Of a stretch of 64,000 nt of DNA, positions 44,551-58,355 are shown piece after piece; the first letter of the stretch is position 1; every line of letters begins with the position of its first letter. Origin of the DNA: Jacaranda mimosifolia. Lineage: Eukaryota; Streptophyta; Magnoliopsida; Lamiales; Bignoniaceae. The position numbers were made by a program, and so were the translations under genes. Below the pieces are notes generated by a model, which saw only the letters and a list, made by a program, of their open reading frames with translations, did not search any database and was not told where the DNA came from. Where the stretch lies: assembly GCA_018894105.1 (NCBI GenBank), contig CM032129.1, positions 13,957,968 to 14,021,967 of the forward strand. The letters run 5' to 3'.

Positions 44551-45301
44551 TTATCATCAGGCGAATACTGCATCCATCAAAGTATTCTTTTCTTGGACTT
44601 TTCCCCGTTTTACCTCCTAGATACAACAAAATCTCATCATGCAAAAAATTAAATGCACCAACTCCCCATGCATGAAGGCCAATGGAAGGTAAATCATCCA
44701 CGTACAACAGAAAGAATCTAGGTGTCATATAGTTACTAGTTGAAAATAAAATACAATTGAAAACTAGTAGTATGTACATCCTAATAAAATCATCAATATC
44801 CTATTCACCATATTTTTCTGCCAACTCTCTCAACTTTTTACAAATCTTTACTCAAGTGATATTCTTATTTTTTCCTTCAAATAATTGTTTTATAGTTTTG
44901 GAATCTATCTTTATATTAAAATTCACAGGTTGCCCCACGTGTTGTAATCCCGCAATAATAGAAAAGTCCATCATAGTAAAAAGAAACCTAATATCATTAC
45001 TAAAAATAAAAGAACGATACCTAATATCAAACCTCCTTAAGAAAGCTTCAACTCTAATAACATTATTAGTATTCAATTTAGTCATTTTAAGGTACGTTGA
45101 AAATGGGGTTCTCTTTAGTGCTTTAGTGTGTCTAAAGCTTATCTTACCATTCAACTCCTTCATAAAAATTTTAAAGTACTCTGGAGAGTACCGAGAATAT
45201 AATTTGGAGTCTCTATTACCTTTGGTGGTTTGGTGTACAAGTCCCGTAGTTCTGGCCATTATTTCTGCAGATAGGAAAGACATATATAACTACATAAATA
45301 C

Positions 45302-45710
45302 TGCATTGAAGATTTTGGAGATACAATTCCCAATTTAAATACTGAAAGTTTGAATTTTTTACAAAAAAAATTGCACTGAATACTGAATTGGAGGTTTTGT
45401 GCATTATAATTTACAATTTAAATACTGAAAGTTTGAATTTTTGTACCCAAAAAAAAACTTGCACAGAATATTGAATTGGAGGTTTTGTGTATTACATCTC
45501 ACAATTTAAATATTAAAAAAGTTTGAATTTTTTTTACCAAAAAAACTTGCACAGAATATTAATTTGGAGGTTTTGTATTTTGCAAACTCACAATTTAAAT
45601 ATTGGAAATTTGAATTTCGCTACCAAAAAATAAAACTGAACAACTGAATTGAACTATTTGTGTTCTGTAACTCACAACTTAAATACTGAAAGTTTAGATT
45701 TTGCTACCAT
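45302..45710. repeat. Five-copy tandem repeat, period 83-89 bp
   Basis: CAATTTAAAT (or CAACTTAAAT) recurs at 45331, 45414, 45502, 45591 and 45675. Each unit contains GAATTGGAGGTTTTGTG, AAATACTGAAAGTTTGAATT and an A run preceding TTGCAC. Unit length drifts through the A run. It lies at the 5' side of the DUF1985-like remnant. Confidence 0.88.
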
Positions 45711-47286
45711 ATTATTTGAAAATAATACTAATAATATTAATGATGAGCTTGCAGGAATGGATGCCCAAGACATGCTTCAACATGATTTAGTACACATCAT
45801 ATACACCATAAGTCAGATAATATCCCTAAAATTCAATTACAAACAAGTAATGTACACTACACCTTATATGAATTATATAATTACTAAATTCAGATAAATG
45901 AGAATTGAAACACACAATTAAAACAACAAATGAATTATAAATTGACAATATTCCAGTATGAAAAACTTACATTAGTTTTCTTTTTTAATAAAAGAAGAGA
46001 ATGATTGTGGGTGAATTAAGCATATCAAAATCAGGCCTAAAATAATTAAAACTAAGATGAAACAAGAAGCAAATAAAGAAATGTATGAAATTCTTTCAGT
46101 ATTTCGATACAAAAATAACAGAATAGAAGATTACACAACTTACCTTGTAGACTATGCAATTGAGGAGTGAAAATACAAACCCTTCTAGCTTCGACAACAC
46201 AATGAATGGTGAAAAATCAGACTAAAAATAAGAAAGTGAAAGAGAAAATGGCAAGTTGTTGTAGCACCAGCATGAAGAAGGCGAATACAACATCGTTGCA
46301 GTGAAGAATTATTTCAAAAATGGAAGGAAGGGAAAGAAAAACAATGTTAGGGAGGGGGTGGTATTTTGAAGTAAAGTGTTCACGGGTTGGGTGGACGGAT
46401 TCTTGTTATTTTCAATTTATGTGAGGGCATTTTTTATCTTTTTCACTCAAATGGAGAGTGAACCCCAAAACAAATAACTTTGATTAGGAAGTGGAGACAA
46501 ACAAAATTTAACTAAGGACTGAATCCTAAATTGTAACTAGTAAGTAGCTTTAACTACTTTTCCCCAATTAATTGTTAATTAGATTAATGTAAATGTGCTT
46601 ATGATTTTAATATTATTAAGTATATAATTAAAATTATATTTTTAAGATGATATGTTTAAATTTTTATCTTTTTAATTTAATATTTTACATATAAAAAAAA
46701 TTATCTTTTGAAATTTTAATTTATTCAATTTTTAATTAATAGAAAATTTTAATTAAATTATTTTAGATGTCTTTATTATTTCTTAATTTTAAAATTTATT
46801 AAAAAACATATTGCCATGATAGATTTAGATTTTTCAAATTTTTTTACTTGTTTTATTTTTTAGTTAAAATTGAAATAATTTTAATTAAAGTATTTTAGAT
46901 ATGTTAGTATTTTAATATTATTAAATATATAATTTAAAATTATTGAGATTTATATAAGGTGATAAGTTTAGATTTCTAAAAAATTTAAGATGATAGCAAA
47001 TAAATTCTAATAAATTTAAAATATTATAAGTGGCTCGAGGAGATTTTTGTCTCAATAAATTAGCTATCCTAAGTATATTTTTGAGTTATTAGTTTTCTAT
47101 TAATGTCATAATTTTTCTTAGGGAATATTTAGTATTTTAAATTTTTTATAGGTATTTTTTAAATTTTTTAGCACCTAATTTAATATATCTTTTTGGCTTT
47201 TGTTTAGTTATTTTTTATGATGTGGCATTTATTAATTTTTTTAGTTGACTTTGAGTTTTTTTTCCCCTTTTTTTTCCTTTTTTTTT
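45711..47286. other. AT-rich non-coding stretch
   Basis: It is very AT-rich, particularly 46600-47220 (TTTTAATTAA-type sequence), with no recognised gene. A less AT-rich part at 46180-46400 may be the 5' end of the DUF1985-like remnant. Confidence 0.4.
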
Positions 47287-47545
47287 TTTTTTTTGGTGTC
47301 AAGTGCATATGCCACATCAAAGGCCACGTGGGCAGGTGGGGGAAGAGCTTGATGGAAAGGCACCACGTGGCGTTGCCTCACTTGCCACACAGGATTGGGC
47401 CGAAGGAAATTGGAATTCGAGTTCAATTTATCCTCAAATTACCGTTAATAGGTAGTATGGCTATAAGGCTCAAATATTTAAAGTCTTACTTTGCCAGTAG
47501 AATCAAATTACATGACTAAATTTGCATTTTACCATAAAGGGAAAT
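47287..47545 (-). repeat. Dispersed repeat, copy 2, with A-rich tail
   Basis: Reverse complement of the 23480-23715 repeat. In that orientation it ends at 47265-47295 in a run of about 17 A residues, like a retroposon tail. G-box-like CCACGTGG occurs twice (about 47323-47330 and 47363-47370). Confidence 0.55.
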
Positions 47546-47620
47546 ACATTTTTACCTTTTCTCTAATCAAATCATGCTCATATCTCAACTAATCCATGAA
47601 CATGTATATATATACACACA

Positions 47621-47650
47621 CTAGAAAGAAGACCATCGCGCAAAGCGCGG
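47621..47650 (-). mobile_element. Helitron 3' terminus (minus-strand orientation)
   Basis: Read on the minus strand: CCGCGCTTTGCGCG forms a perfect 5-bp stem with TTT loop (47637-47649), then 12 bases, then CTAG at 47624-47621, followed by T in the flank. This is the canonical Helitron 3' end. The element should extend to higher coordinates, starting with TC on the minus strand. I could not locate that 5' end, so only the terminus is annotated. Confidence 0.7.
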
Positions 47651-50600
47651 AGTCATGCACATTTCATTAAATGAATAACTTTATTTTTATTTATGGTATT
47701 TGCTGAAACCTTAGACATGCAAAGAAATATGCAGCACACAAAAATTTTATGTAGAGTTCGTTTTTGGATGTGCAATCCTATCAAATTATTTCATAAGAAA
47801 ATTGTATAATTTATCTTAATAGCTTTTTGAGATAGAAAAATTAAAGAATAAAAGATATATAAAATTACCATTAAAAAAAGACAAAACATCTGTAAACACA
47901 ATATAGTATTATAACTCAAAATTATACATATAGCAATATGTTCAAGCCCTACATGACATACATGTCCTACATTGCAATCATATCCCTATTCATCAAAACA
48001 TAAAAAAGTATATAATTACACTTGCTAATGATCTAATACTTTGCAAGTGCCTAATTATCTAAAGTTAAAAAACTTTTTCTTTTTGAATTGGGTTCATTAG
48101 TGAAAAACATATGGTTAACACCAATTTAGGCATTAAAACATGCACAATTAAACAAAATTATAATTAATTTAAATCTAGCAATAAAAGAATAATATTCTAA
48201 AATGAACGCTAAAAAAACCTTAGCAAAAAGTCTTAAAAAGCTTCTCCAAACCCTACCTCCACCTCCATATGTTTTTCCATCAAAATCAATTCTTTTGAAG
48301 AATATATTCTGTATATTTTCTAATAGGTTTGCTATTTATAAAACACTTACAAGGAACAAAAATCAAGGAATTCTCAATTCTGATCTTCTGTTCAAAAAAT
48401 GTGTAGCAACACCTTCCTTAAGTCATTTTGGCAGCATCTGATTTTTAGTTTTGTAATAAAAAAAAGATTGTATTGCATTTTAGAATCACAATCAAAAAGC
48501 CAAAATAGTTGGCAGCAAGAATGCAACATCAAAGATCCTTTTGCACCAACATGACAAATCTCTACCAAAATTTGCTCATATCCATTGACAAAAAATTGTA
48601 ATCAATGATCAGTAATTCATCACCAAGAGTATCAAGGAAGCAGTTGCCTTGATGCAGCAGCATAAAATTAAGCAAACAAAATCCACATGCAAATTTTCAA
48701 TAGTAGACAAGCATTAAAAACTAAAATTCTAAATTGCATTCGAGTAACTCCCAAATCAATTCTTAGATTGCGAATCACAACACTAAATCTATATGCTCCA
48801 AATGTCACTTGCAAAGTGCCATTGCGAGTAGAAAAGAAGCTGTGCATTTTGAACAAGCAAAATCCAACACAAAAGGTCTGAATCAAATTTCAGCAATTCC
48901 AATATTCAATTCCTGTGCAATAGCTAAAGCCCATCTCCAAATTTAATGGGAAAATTGGCAACATCTCAATCAAAACAAGTATAGCATTAAATCAAAAAAC
49001 TTGATTCGTGTTGGTCGTAATAACGATGCCTAAACCAATTTATTTATTTATGTTAAGATACAAGGGATTATGAGATTTGAGAGATGAGTAGCTAGCACAA
49101 TCTCAAGTTTAAATGGAATGACCTATCGAACTATTACATTTAATGCTCGTTGAAAAGTCCTTTTCAAATATGCAGCTTTCTCTATTTATAGTGCCTCATA
49201 ATTGTACTTGTGTACCTCAATAATCCTTGCTAATAAAGGGGATGCTTACATGTGTGCTTGATCAACAGTCAATAGTTCTCGTTGTATTATCTGGATCGGT
49301 GGTTGGATCGGGTTAACCCTGTCAACTAAAAATTGGATTTCTCTTTTTAATCCCTATTTTTTATTACTTGAAGATGGAACAATTACCATTTAGATCATTT
49401 CCCAAATCAAAACTGATTGAAAAAATAATTTCAAGATAATGTGCAGCCAACCAGCAAGTTCAGCACACTACTATGCACTTTTTTTTCATCAAAGAAAATG
49501 CTCAAAAAGTTGATAAAGACATAATTTGATCTCCATGAAGACCATTCTGTCATGGAGATTGAACCAAAATTCTGAGCCATTATCAGTAAAAATGCACAAA
49601 TTCCAGATAATGTTGAATTCAATAAGCCCCTATTCAGGACAAAAGATGAAGATCAAAATTCCTTGATCCAAATCCATGAGAAAGGAACCAATTTTTAGTA
49701 TTTTCAAACATGTTTTCAATGCCAAGTGCAACTTTCAGATTTTGGACAAAGCGGCCCTTCAAAATTTGATCCAAATATGTTCAAGTATTGTTGTGAATTG
49801 AAAGCAAGGCAATATACTAGCGCCCAAAAACTAACAATTAACTCTTCTGTACAAAAACATAATGCATACAGAAGTTCTAATAGCATAGTTTACAAATCCA
49901 TTCAATGCCAACCAATTTAGTTGCCACCATCAGAAAATCAATCATTTCACATCCATCTTCCGTGCAGAATAATTTAATACTTTGTGCAGCAATCGAATAG
50001 AAGTAATATAGCCCCCAAAATCCAGCCTTCAGCATTATGATGACAAAAATCATTACTTTTTTCCAACAACAAACCAAACCAAACCAAACCAAACCAAAGT
50101 CAGGAAGTAACAAAATCACAAGAAACACAACAAGTTTAAATCATTTTTAACACACATACTTTGTGACTAGTGCCTTCCTTTGTTTCTTAATCTTCTTAAT
50201 CTTCTTTTACTTTGGGTTTCTATTTCCTAAAATACCTACCCATGGTTAGTTACAGCTTTCTGGAAGTTTTGACTTTTGAGCCTCCTGGTATCCTCAAATA
50301 TTTCTTCAGTTGACAAATTCTTGGGAGTTCAATTTCAGATTCATCTTTCCAATTAACTTGATTGAGGGCATGATATAGACCAGAGTAGAGATCAGGGGGA
50401 TAATTTTGATGGAGTGAGAGTAAAGAGGGAAGAGCAATCACAATCTCATAATTGAAGGATAAAAAGGAGCTACTGAGGCTATAAGAGGGTAACTTTTGGG
50501 GATTGTAGCTGAGGAAGATGAACTCAGTTTCAGATCATCTTTCCAGGCTTACTTATTACATCCATAATGCAAATTATGGAAGTCTCATAGCTATTTACTT

Positions 50601-53600
50601 CAAAGAACTAATAGGAAATCAATAATTGATTCAAAAATTTCAAAGTAGAGTCGATGTTATGTATGATAAAATAAAGGAAATTGATTTCGAACATCTTGTA
50701 CACTTGCTTACCAAGATAAGTTACCTGTATATGCCAATATTTTCTTTTTAAGTTTTACTTGCTAAGATCTAAAATCCAAACGAGAAACAATATCGAAAAT
50801 CTGTTGGCATGTGATGCCAAGCAACTAAATAACTCCAACAATGGTTAGTGCAAAAGATCTGTTCCCAAGTCCTTGAATTTCATCTCCGCCTTCAACATCT
50901 TGACCAAAAAGGAAAAACAAATGATTGTGGATAATCATTGAAGTATTTACATTCGAAAAAAAGAAAGGAAATAAAAAAAGGGTCAATAATGTATGAAGTT
51001 TTTTCTGACCCGGTCATCACAACGCTTTCCTAATTAATCATGGATTCAAAAGGTAAATGTACACAAAAAGCTATAAGCAAAGCATTTGCCAGTCATCTCG
51101 CCTTCCCATGTAACAAAGGAAAACAACAACATTCAAGAAGATGAAAAACTATGTTAAAAAATTGTACGACTTGTACCTTCATCAATAAAACTAGACTTAA
51201 TAGGCAAATTTTGACAAAATGCAATAAATAGACAAAAGTAAATTCAGGAACAAAATTAATTTAAAAAATGGATGCTTAAAATCTCTGAAGTTCAAAATCC
51301 GTCAATCAGTGAATTTACTCAAAATATTTCCAAAAGATATTCAAGGATATGAATAAAACAGGAATTTACTCTATCAGGCACTAGAGTTGTACTTGTTTCT
51401 TCTTCAATTCCCATTATTTTATCTCCACGCCCACCTTCTATGTCTATTTTCTTATCTGCAATGCCCCATATTCTACTAAATGCTTGTTCAACATCCTTGA
51501 GTCCAAAAGTTTGAGAAAGAACTTCACTAGGTGATTTTGGGTATAAATCTATCAATCTAATCCTCCTGCCTCTACTAGCAGTAGTTGGCCTATTGGGTGT
51601 TGTTATCGAAGGCCCTTTGCTATACTATCCTTCGGGCTTTAGTCTGAGCAAATGCGAGAAAATTTTCTTCTTGATTAGTAGTCTGAGGGGCAGGCTAGAT
51701 CAGCAAGCTATTCCGATCTCCATACTCTGCAGCGCAATTCTGGCACCACTACCTATGTAAAATCACCTCACACTTACTTTCTCACTGTCTACCCCAAATC
51801 TATACTCACATAAAGTAAGAAAAACAACAAAAGACCAAAAGAATAAATTTTTAAGTTTTCAAAACCATAAACAAACTAGTAAAGTTCAAGTTTACACATG
51901 TAATGACCAATGAAAGCATAAAAACTATGAAAAATAACATATTTTAAAAGAATGGCTGCATAAAACATACTATGTATAGCAAAATTTTGTTACATTTAAA
52001 CACGAGCAGATAAATTCTACATGATATGGTTCCAAATCAAGATTTTTCCAACAAAAAGTATGTCATAAAAGTGATATTCAGCTAAACAACCACAAAGGCA
52101 AAAGAAAGATAAAATAAGTTGATATATCATGAAGCAGAAAAGAAAACATTTCCCCATGAGGAAGTATTATTTTTGTTTTGAATCTTATATAATTCTATCA
52201 ACTGAAATGACATTAGGTTCTTTGATATAAAGTGCAAAATGGAAAGAATTTCCTGAGTTGGAAGTCACAATCATAACAATATTATGCTGCCACAAAATTT
52301 TCAAATCCAATTGTCCAACATATAAAAAGAATGACCACCTTCACCGACCCAAAACCGCAATAGAAAATGTTGGATATAGCTACAACTGTTATATTTTGTG
52401 GCCACAGAAAGATAATCATTATAGTGGATCTTGAAGCCACTTAGAAATCTTTGAATCATCTAAATTTTTTTTGTTGTTAATACGAAACATTGATATAATC
52501 TCAATAAGACAAATTGGATTACATAAAGATACCAAATATTCTATTTTCTTGATTTTCATTATAGATCTAAAGTTTCAGTAAGACCGTAGCTACAAAAAAC
52601 TCAATTGAGGCGAGTCAATGTTAGTATACAGTTGAAAGAAGTATACTCTTCTATTAAATATAAATTAATAAACGGTTAATGAGGCATTTGGCAATATATA
52701 TGCCTTCTTTATCCAAATCAATCCATTGCAATCTTGTATCTCAAAGTGCATGTGATTTTTATGATTGCCCTCCGTTTGTTCATCATTTTTTTGACAAGGT
52801 TTTCTTCTATTCATCTCTGCATGCATCTCTCTTACTATTGGTTTCTATAGACAAACGCAAGCATCTATGAATCAATTAGACACCTGGTAACAAATATACT
52901 CTCTTAGATAAGATAACCAAAAATAGAGAGAAAAGAAAAGGTTAGATAAGATGTATTGATGGCAGGCAGTGAATAGATTACCACAAGAAATTAGTTGAAG
53001 AAAAGAACAACAAAATTTTACCAACCTAAACTGATACATGCAAACATTTACTCTATGGGTAATGATCACTAAACAAAATCTAGTAATCTGGAGTAAAAAC
53101 GTGCATTTGCCAGAAGAACATAACAATTGGATTTCAACAATTCAAATTAATAGGAATTCTACATGATTCCTCATCAAGCCACTTTTTAGAGCAAGTGCTT
53201 CTCTGCATCTTTTGAATACCTGAAGTTTGAAAAGTTCATTGTTGAATTAGCTCTGACATGACAAGATAAGTGGTATTTAAACATGTAACTCGCCTTCTTT
53301 ATAGCTAAGAAGATTGTGATTGCTACTGGAGCACAATTCTAACATTCAAGGAGGTAACTCTTTTGAGTTTATGGCTTCTATCTGTAATTTTATAAAATTC
53401 AAACAAATAATGGGTGGTGACACTAAAATCACATGAAAAATCTCTTACACTCTTAACTCTATCGATTAACATCAAATCTACAACATGCTAAAACAACATT
53501 GCCTTGCTTTCATCTTTTTTTTCAGCTGAAAAATTTCCAAGTGACTTCATATTAGTAAAACTAAGATTAAATAATGAAATTTGGATCAAACATAACATAA

Positions 53601-54900
53601 AATAGTAGAAGTAAGAATACCCTCACTTTTCATTAGATTGCAAATCCAAAAGTGGCAAGAAAGTGGCACCATTATGCAACATCTTTAATAAGTTACAAGC
53701 AAAACACCAACACCCAATCTTTAAGATAGAAAATTGAAAATTTCCACATAAAACCTTAATTGGCAATTCTAGGATTACAATAATAAATCAATCTTGCAAA
53801 GTCCGCAAGATATCCTCATCCCTGTATAAATGGTACCTACAACTCTCCCCACTAAAATTAAGCCAAAATTTAAAGAAGGAAAATGAAGAAAAGATACATG
53901 CACCATCACCGAATACAAGGAATATATGATCTTTACCTTTCATTCTGTTTCTTTGAAACCTTCAAGTACAAAGATTTAATCAGCTTTAGATACTTTGGAC
54001 GGCATCTCTTCCAATGAAATTTCTTAATTGGAGATCTCTCTCAGCAGTTGGCATCTCTGGACGCTATCCAACGATTTGATAACCAAATGAAAAAATGAGT
54101 CCTCGCCATCGATTTCTTCGCCGTGCTCCACCGAGTTTCGTATATGGCTACCATCGGAGATGATAACTGGCTTTCTACTTGCTTTCATTTGGAAGGAGTG
54201 TTGGCTAAGGTTTAGGATGGGAGATGCAGAGATGGATGGAGACACGCAAAGCATGTGGCATGCTGTAGGGGGTAAGGTTTCAATGGTTGTAGGCTTTTCA
54301 ACATAGTCATTCAATGGGAGTAGGCTTTTAGTACATTCTTTTAGCTAGAAAAGAAATTAAAAAAACCTTTATTTTTTTTCTGATCATTCCACAAAAGACA
54401 AAATGACAAACAACTATCACAACAAAAAGCACAACTCAGTAAAGCATAAAAATTTAAAACGACATCGTTTTCTAAATAAAAAATGCAAAAAAAAAAAAAA
54501 AATAGCACTCACGCGCATGAGCACTAGTCACACATGCATCGGTCTACATATTTTAATTTCATTACTAAAAGATAGAAAAATGAAACCAAACGTGCCTCAA
54601 ATTTTCACATTCCTTAAAACTCGCAAGAATTAAGCTAATACAGCTTAATGAAATAAATAAACAAAAATAGAAGGAAAAAATTACTCAAACAAAAATAAAT
54701 TATTACAGCTTAATTATTAATAAACAAAAATAAATATTCACATGCCTCACAAGTGCGAGAACGGACAAAAAAACGCAGGGTACATAGCAATCGACCACAG
54801 AAAATAAAGAGGCAAAACTTGCGAAGAGGAGGAGAGATCTGGCCTATTACACCTTGAATATCAACAATGGCAAAACTTGAACTCAATGCAGAACAAGAAC
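47651..54900. other. Mainly non-coding region next to the Helitron terminus, possibly its body
   Basis: The plus strand is A-rich and the minus strand looks intron-like (T-rich with scattered short open frames). Apart from the exon-like frame near 51.4-51.6 kb I recognise no domain and no Rep/helicase. An (AAACC)n run sits at 50072-50097. It could be an inactive Helitron body with captured gene pieces, or an intron-rich non-coding gene on the minus strand. Confidence 0.35.
51369..51610 (-). CDS. Coding-like exon of an unrecognised protein
   Basis: The minus-strand frame reads NRPTTASRGRRIRLIDLYPK, then SPSEVLSQTFGLKDVEQAFS, RIWGIADKKIDIEGGRGDK and ETSTTLVPDR. Beyond that a GTAAAT donor-like site follows and the frame becomes non-descript. 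Amino-acid composition looks like a real protein, more so than any other open frame between 45.7 and 59.5 kb. Upstream (51610-51760) a second frame reads CQNCAAEYGDRNSLLI, then ENFLAFAQTKARR with stops, so the exon may be part of a decayed or captured gene. I do not recognise the family, and the borders are approximate. Confidence 0.3.
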
Positions 54901-57900
54901 AATCAACAAACCAGCAAACGAAGAAGAAAACAGCCGTAAAGAAGAATCATGGATCGCCTACATTTTTCGTATTTATAGATTACCTTTTCTTGGGCATCTT
55001 CTTCTGTTTCCTCTGTTTCATTCTCTACAAATTGGTCGGATTTTGATTCAAGAAGGTAACTTTTTGACAACCCATTTTCTCATTCCGGTCCTATTTCTAT
55101 GATTTTCTTGATGATTTTCCCTCTATTTCTGTGCTGTTTGTTTGTGTGTATCTACGGAGGAGAAGCAAAAGGGTCCTAATGAGAGGACCATTTCTTGGAA
55201 ATAAGAATCATATTGTGTTGATTTTAGCTTGCAATAGGAAATGAAATAACTGGGATTGTATGAACGAAATTTGGATGGCCAAGAATGGGAACTTTTGTTG
55301 GCCAAGGTGGAGCTTATCGAGGAATCAAGAGAGTGAATTGGCTTTTGAGAAGAATGTATATTGGATTAAGGGTTGAATGTACTTATTTCATCTTAGAATT
55401 AGAAAGATTCCTGCTTTTATAGTTCTCCTAGATCGACGAACTTTGTTTATGTCCTGATGGGTTCTAAAATCTGTTGGTTTCCTCTCACCAAACTCCATTT
55501 TGACATGTTGAATCTTCATGACACATTCATTTGATTGAAGCATTCATACTTGACTTTTGATTATATTTGTATTGGATCTGAAATTTTCACTGAAATTATT
55601 ACAATACAATGTTTTCTGGGGACACAGGAGGGTTGTTTAATGTGTAGGCAGTTCAGTTTGACGAGTTGAACGCGAAAGACTAATTCATGCTCTGTTATTT
55701 TCATGGTCATCTAGTTTTTACATTTTTTTATTTTTTTTATTTTTTCTTCTAAGCCTAAGTTATGTTCAGTGTGAAAGTGGGACAGCCACTTCCCCATTTC
55801 ATCAGGTAATTCAATTGAAGTACCAAAAAATTGAGCTATAATACTTTGTTGGTAGGTAAAGCTAATTGTTTAACTTTGTGTAGTAGTTCTTTCTTATCCT
55901 TTCTTTCTTTCTTTCTTTCTTTATTTATTTTTTATTTATTTATTTGTGTGTGGTTTATGTTTATGTTTCCATTCCACCCTGAAGTTATATCAGATATTTT
56001 AGTGGACTTCTGGCTATAGAGTTCGCTTGAATGTGAGTGGAAGCAGGGCATGAAGGTTCAAATCTGGATGCTTCCTCAACATGGGTTTTGGTTATGTAAC
56101 GTCAAATTGGTAAAATAGAAAAACTAACAATGCCTTTAAACTTGGAGTAAAGCATAAAAGGGAATAATTTAAAATAGTCAAATATGAAATTTTACGAGGT
56201 ATGCAAATAAGGTGTGTGCCACAACATAATCACTTTCTTGACTCATGCTACCGCCCTTGGGTACTCGAAGATTCTAGGATCACTTCCAGAAAATGAAAAT
56301 TTCATAGACTTGAAATTCAGTAAATGCGTCTTTGAAATGGGTTCGCCAGCAATTCAGCATTCATTTGTTCCTTGTTCAGCTGTTTATGTGTCTGTATCCA
56401 TATACTTTGATCTAGGAGTATGTTGTATGATTCTTTATTCACAACTTGGATTTGATTCCTTTACTACTGTTAGAAAAACCGAAAGTATTTAAAAGAAAGG
56501 GCTATTTTTGTACCAATGCAAAAACTCATATTGTACATCTCCAAAATGGAGTAAGTGGATTATTACTGAAGAATATAGTTAATATGCTTAATGTACAGGA
56601 AATAAGAGAGAGGGAGTCAGGATGAAAGAGAAGATAAGCTGGTGATGGCATAGCACCGATCACTGCCAAATTTGCATACCTGTTCATGTGGAGGGAAACC
56701 ATTTGAACCCTTAAAACTTATTAGGTCTGGGATCCATGCTTTGAATTTTTTTTTATTAAAATAATACCCACAGCAGCATCAAGTCCTTTTCCAAGTTCCA
56801 ATGAAATTTATAAGTGCTTAATGCTTATGTTCATATAGTTAAAATTTGAAATGACAAATCTGTATTGTCGAGTGGACTTGGAATTGGTGATTTCTGCGAA
56901 AGTGTTGTTGGTCAGTTGGTAGTAGTTGTGGGTAAAGATTTTAGAATGGTTGAGCATCTAAATTTGGTGCAAATGTGCATTTCTTCTCAAGCTTTTTGGT
57001 TATTGATTGGCTAGGTTTTGTAGTCCCAGAAATGTAAACGTGTTTAGTTTCCCTGTTAATATGAGCAGCTCAGCTTTCCCCTTGACAAATTAATCTTGAT
57101 TTCATGATGCTTGAAATAGTTGCAGTTTCAAATTGGCTACTGTCGTATATCTGTTTCTGTTAATTGTGAATATGTCAACAAATGCTTGTTCATAGTGCAG
57201 ACTCCAAAACGAAGGAGAAGACATAAGAGGAGATATACTCATCAGTGTACCGAAATAGAGTAATTGAAGTTCCAATGATGATTCTAAAACTAATGTTGGG
57301 CTGGAAAATTTTTCTTGCTCTCTTTTCTCGGTCTGTTCTGCAAGTTTTACTGTGAAGGAGTAACCTTTATTTTTTCTTTTGCTTTTTCTCTATGATGTGG
57401 TAATATATGCTGGGTGATGTGGTTTTCTTGTAAGTGTAATGTATTGTGCAACTAATCCAATCAGTCAGTCCTGGATTTGTTTGTTTATGTTACACGCTAC
57501 TTCCTTGTCTTATAATGATACACTGCTTTCAAGCAAACATTATTGAAAGACGTCTTTTCATGGCATACTGTTAGCCATAATAGATGAAATATGAAACATA
57601 AGCATCTTATTTTACATACTGGCTGCTCATTTCTAAGATAGTATAATGCTAAAAATAACTCTACTAGACTGCATTGCCTCTGTTTACCCATTTCCATGTT
57701 CTGTCCCTTTTTTTTTTTTTTTTTTTTAACACAGGGTGATTAACTACAGATGGCATTTCATCTAGGTTGAAGTTCTCAAGTAGTGATTTACAACATCGTG
57801 GCATAGACATGTACAATTTGTGATAATCAAACTGAACCTTTTGCCCCTGGTGGCCTTACTGGTTAGATTTTGGATAGAATGAATCAATAGACTGAAGTTT

Positions 57901-58355
57901 GGAATGTGAAGCTCTTATTATTACTTTTTTTCTCTGCTACAAGTGCTATTTTTTATGAATAATCTGACACTGGTTCTGTCAATTTTTACCAGTTAGTTGT
58001 TATGTGAGGTCATCCTTTTGATTTTATGTTGGAAGAAACCGTAAGAATTACTGTAAGAAATGTATTCTTACAGGTTTTGGTATCTTTTATTTTATTTTAT
58101 TTTTTTGTTGATAATTTACAGGTTTGGTACCTGATACTTGATGGATTGTATGATTATAGGTAATGAAGAGGGAGTTGGATGACATTTATTAGCTACTGTC
58201 TCATAAATATGTCAATTCTTCTCATTTTTCCATTTCTGGTTAGTGGGAAATCCCATGTTAGCTCAGAGTTGATGTTTGCTTCATGAATACAGAACATGCC
58301 TTAATATCTGATTTTGACTTTAATCTACCGACATTCCTGCTATAGTGAGTATTTA
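54901..58355. other. Intergenic region with microsatellites, possible non-coding transcript
   Basis: No convincing protein gene. A purine-rich leader-like stretch followed by AGAAG/GTAAC at 55055-55060 and an acceptor-like GTGCAG before 57201 could frame a spliced plus-strand transcript with a short Arg-rich frame; this is speculative. Simple repeats: TTCT/TTTA units at 55899-55945 and a T run at 57709-57728. Confidence 0.3.

Larger units (their letters stand above)
43640..45283 (-). pseudogene. Degenerate DUF1985-like transposon-derived gene
   Basis: Minus-strand remnants run in order. 44852-45283 holds YFKIFMKELNGKISFRHTKA, then FSNDIRFLFTMMDFSIIAGL. After a stop, about 44570-44850 holds FIRMYILLVFNCILFSTSNY, then LYVDDLPSIGLHAWGVGAF. 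After a gap, 44180-44335 holds TWVYEHIP and IPVKVASAEAKFKMITRN. 43640-44110 ends in a Lys/Arg-rich, low-complexity tail. This resembles plant proteins with the DUF1985 domain, usually carried by transposons that also encode an Ulp1-type protease. I see no protease part here. Stops and frame changes make it non-functional. A (AAC/AAT)n microsatellite fills what looks like an intron (44336-44550). Confidence 0.6.

Noticed and set aside
44355..44779. Poly-Leu, poly-Cys/Tyr and poly-Thr/Ile proteins
   Set aside because: They are translations of the AAT/AAC microsatellite. Only the flanking DUF1985-like part has meaning.
54024..54314. Minus-strand 96-codon frame
   Set aside because: No recognisable motif, and flanking sequence gives no supporting splice structure.
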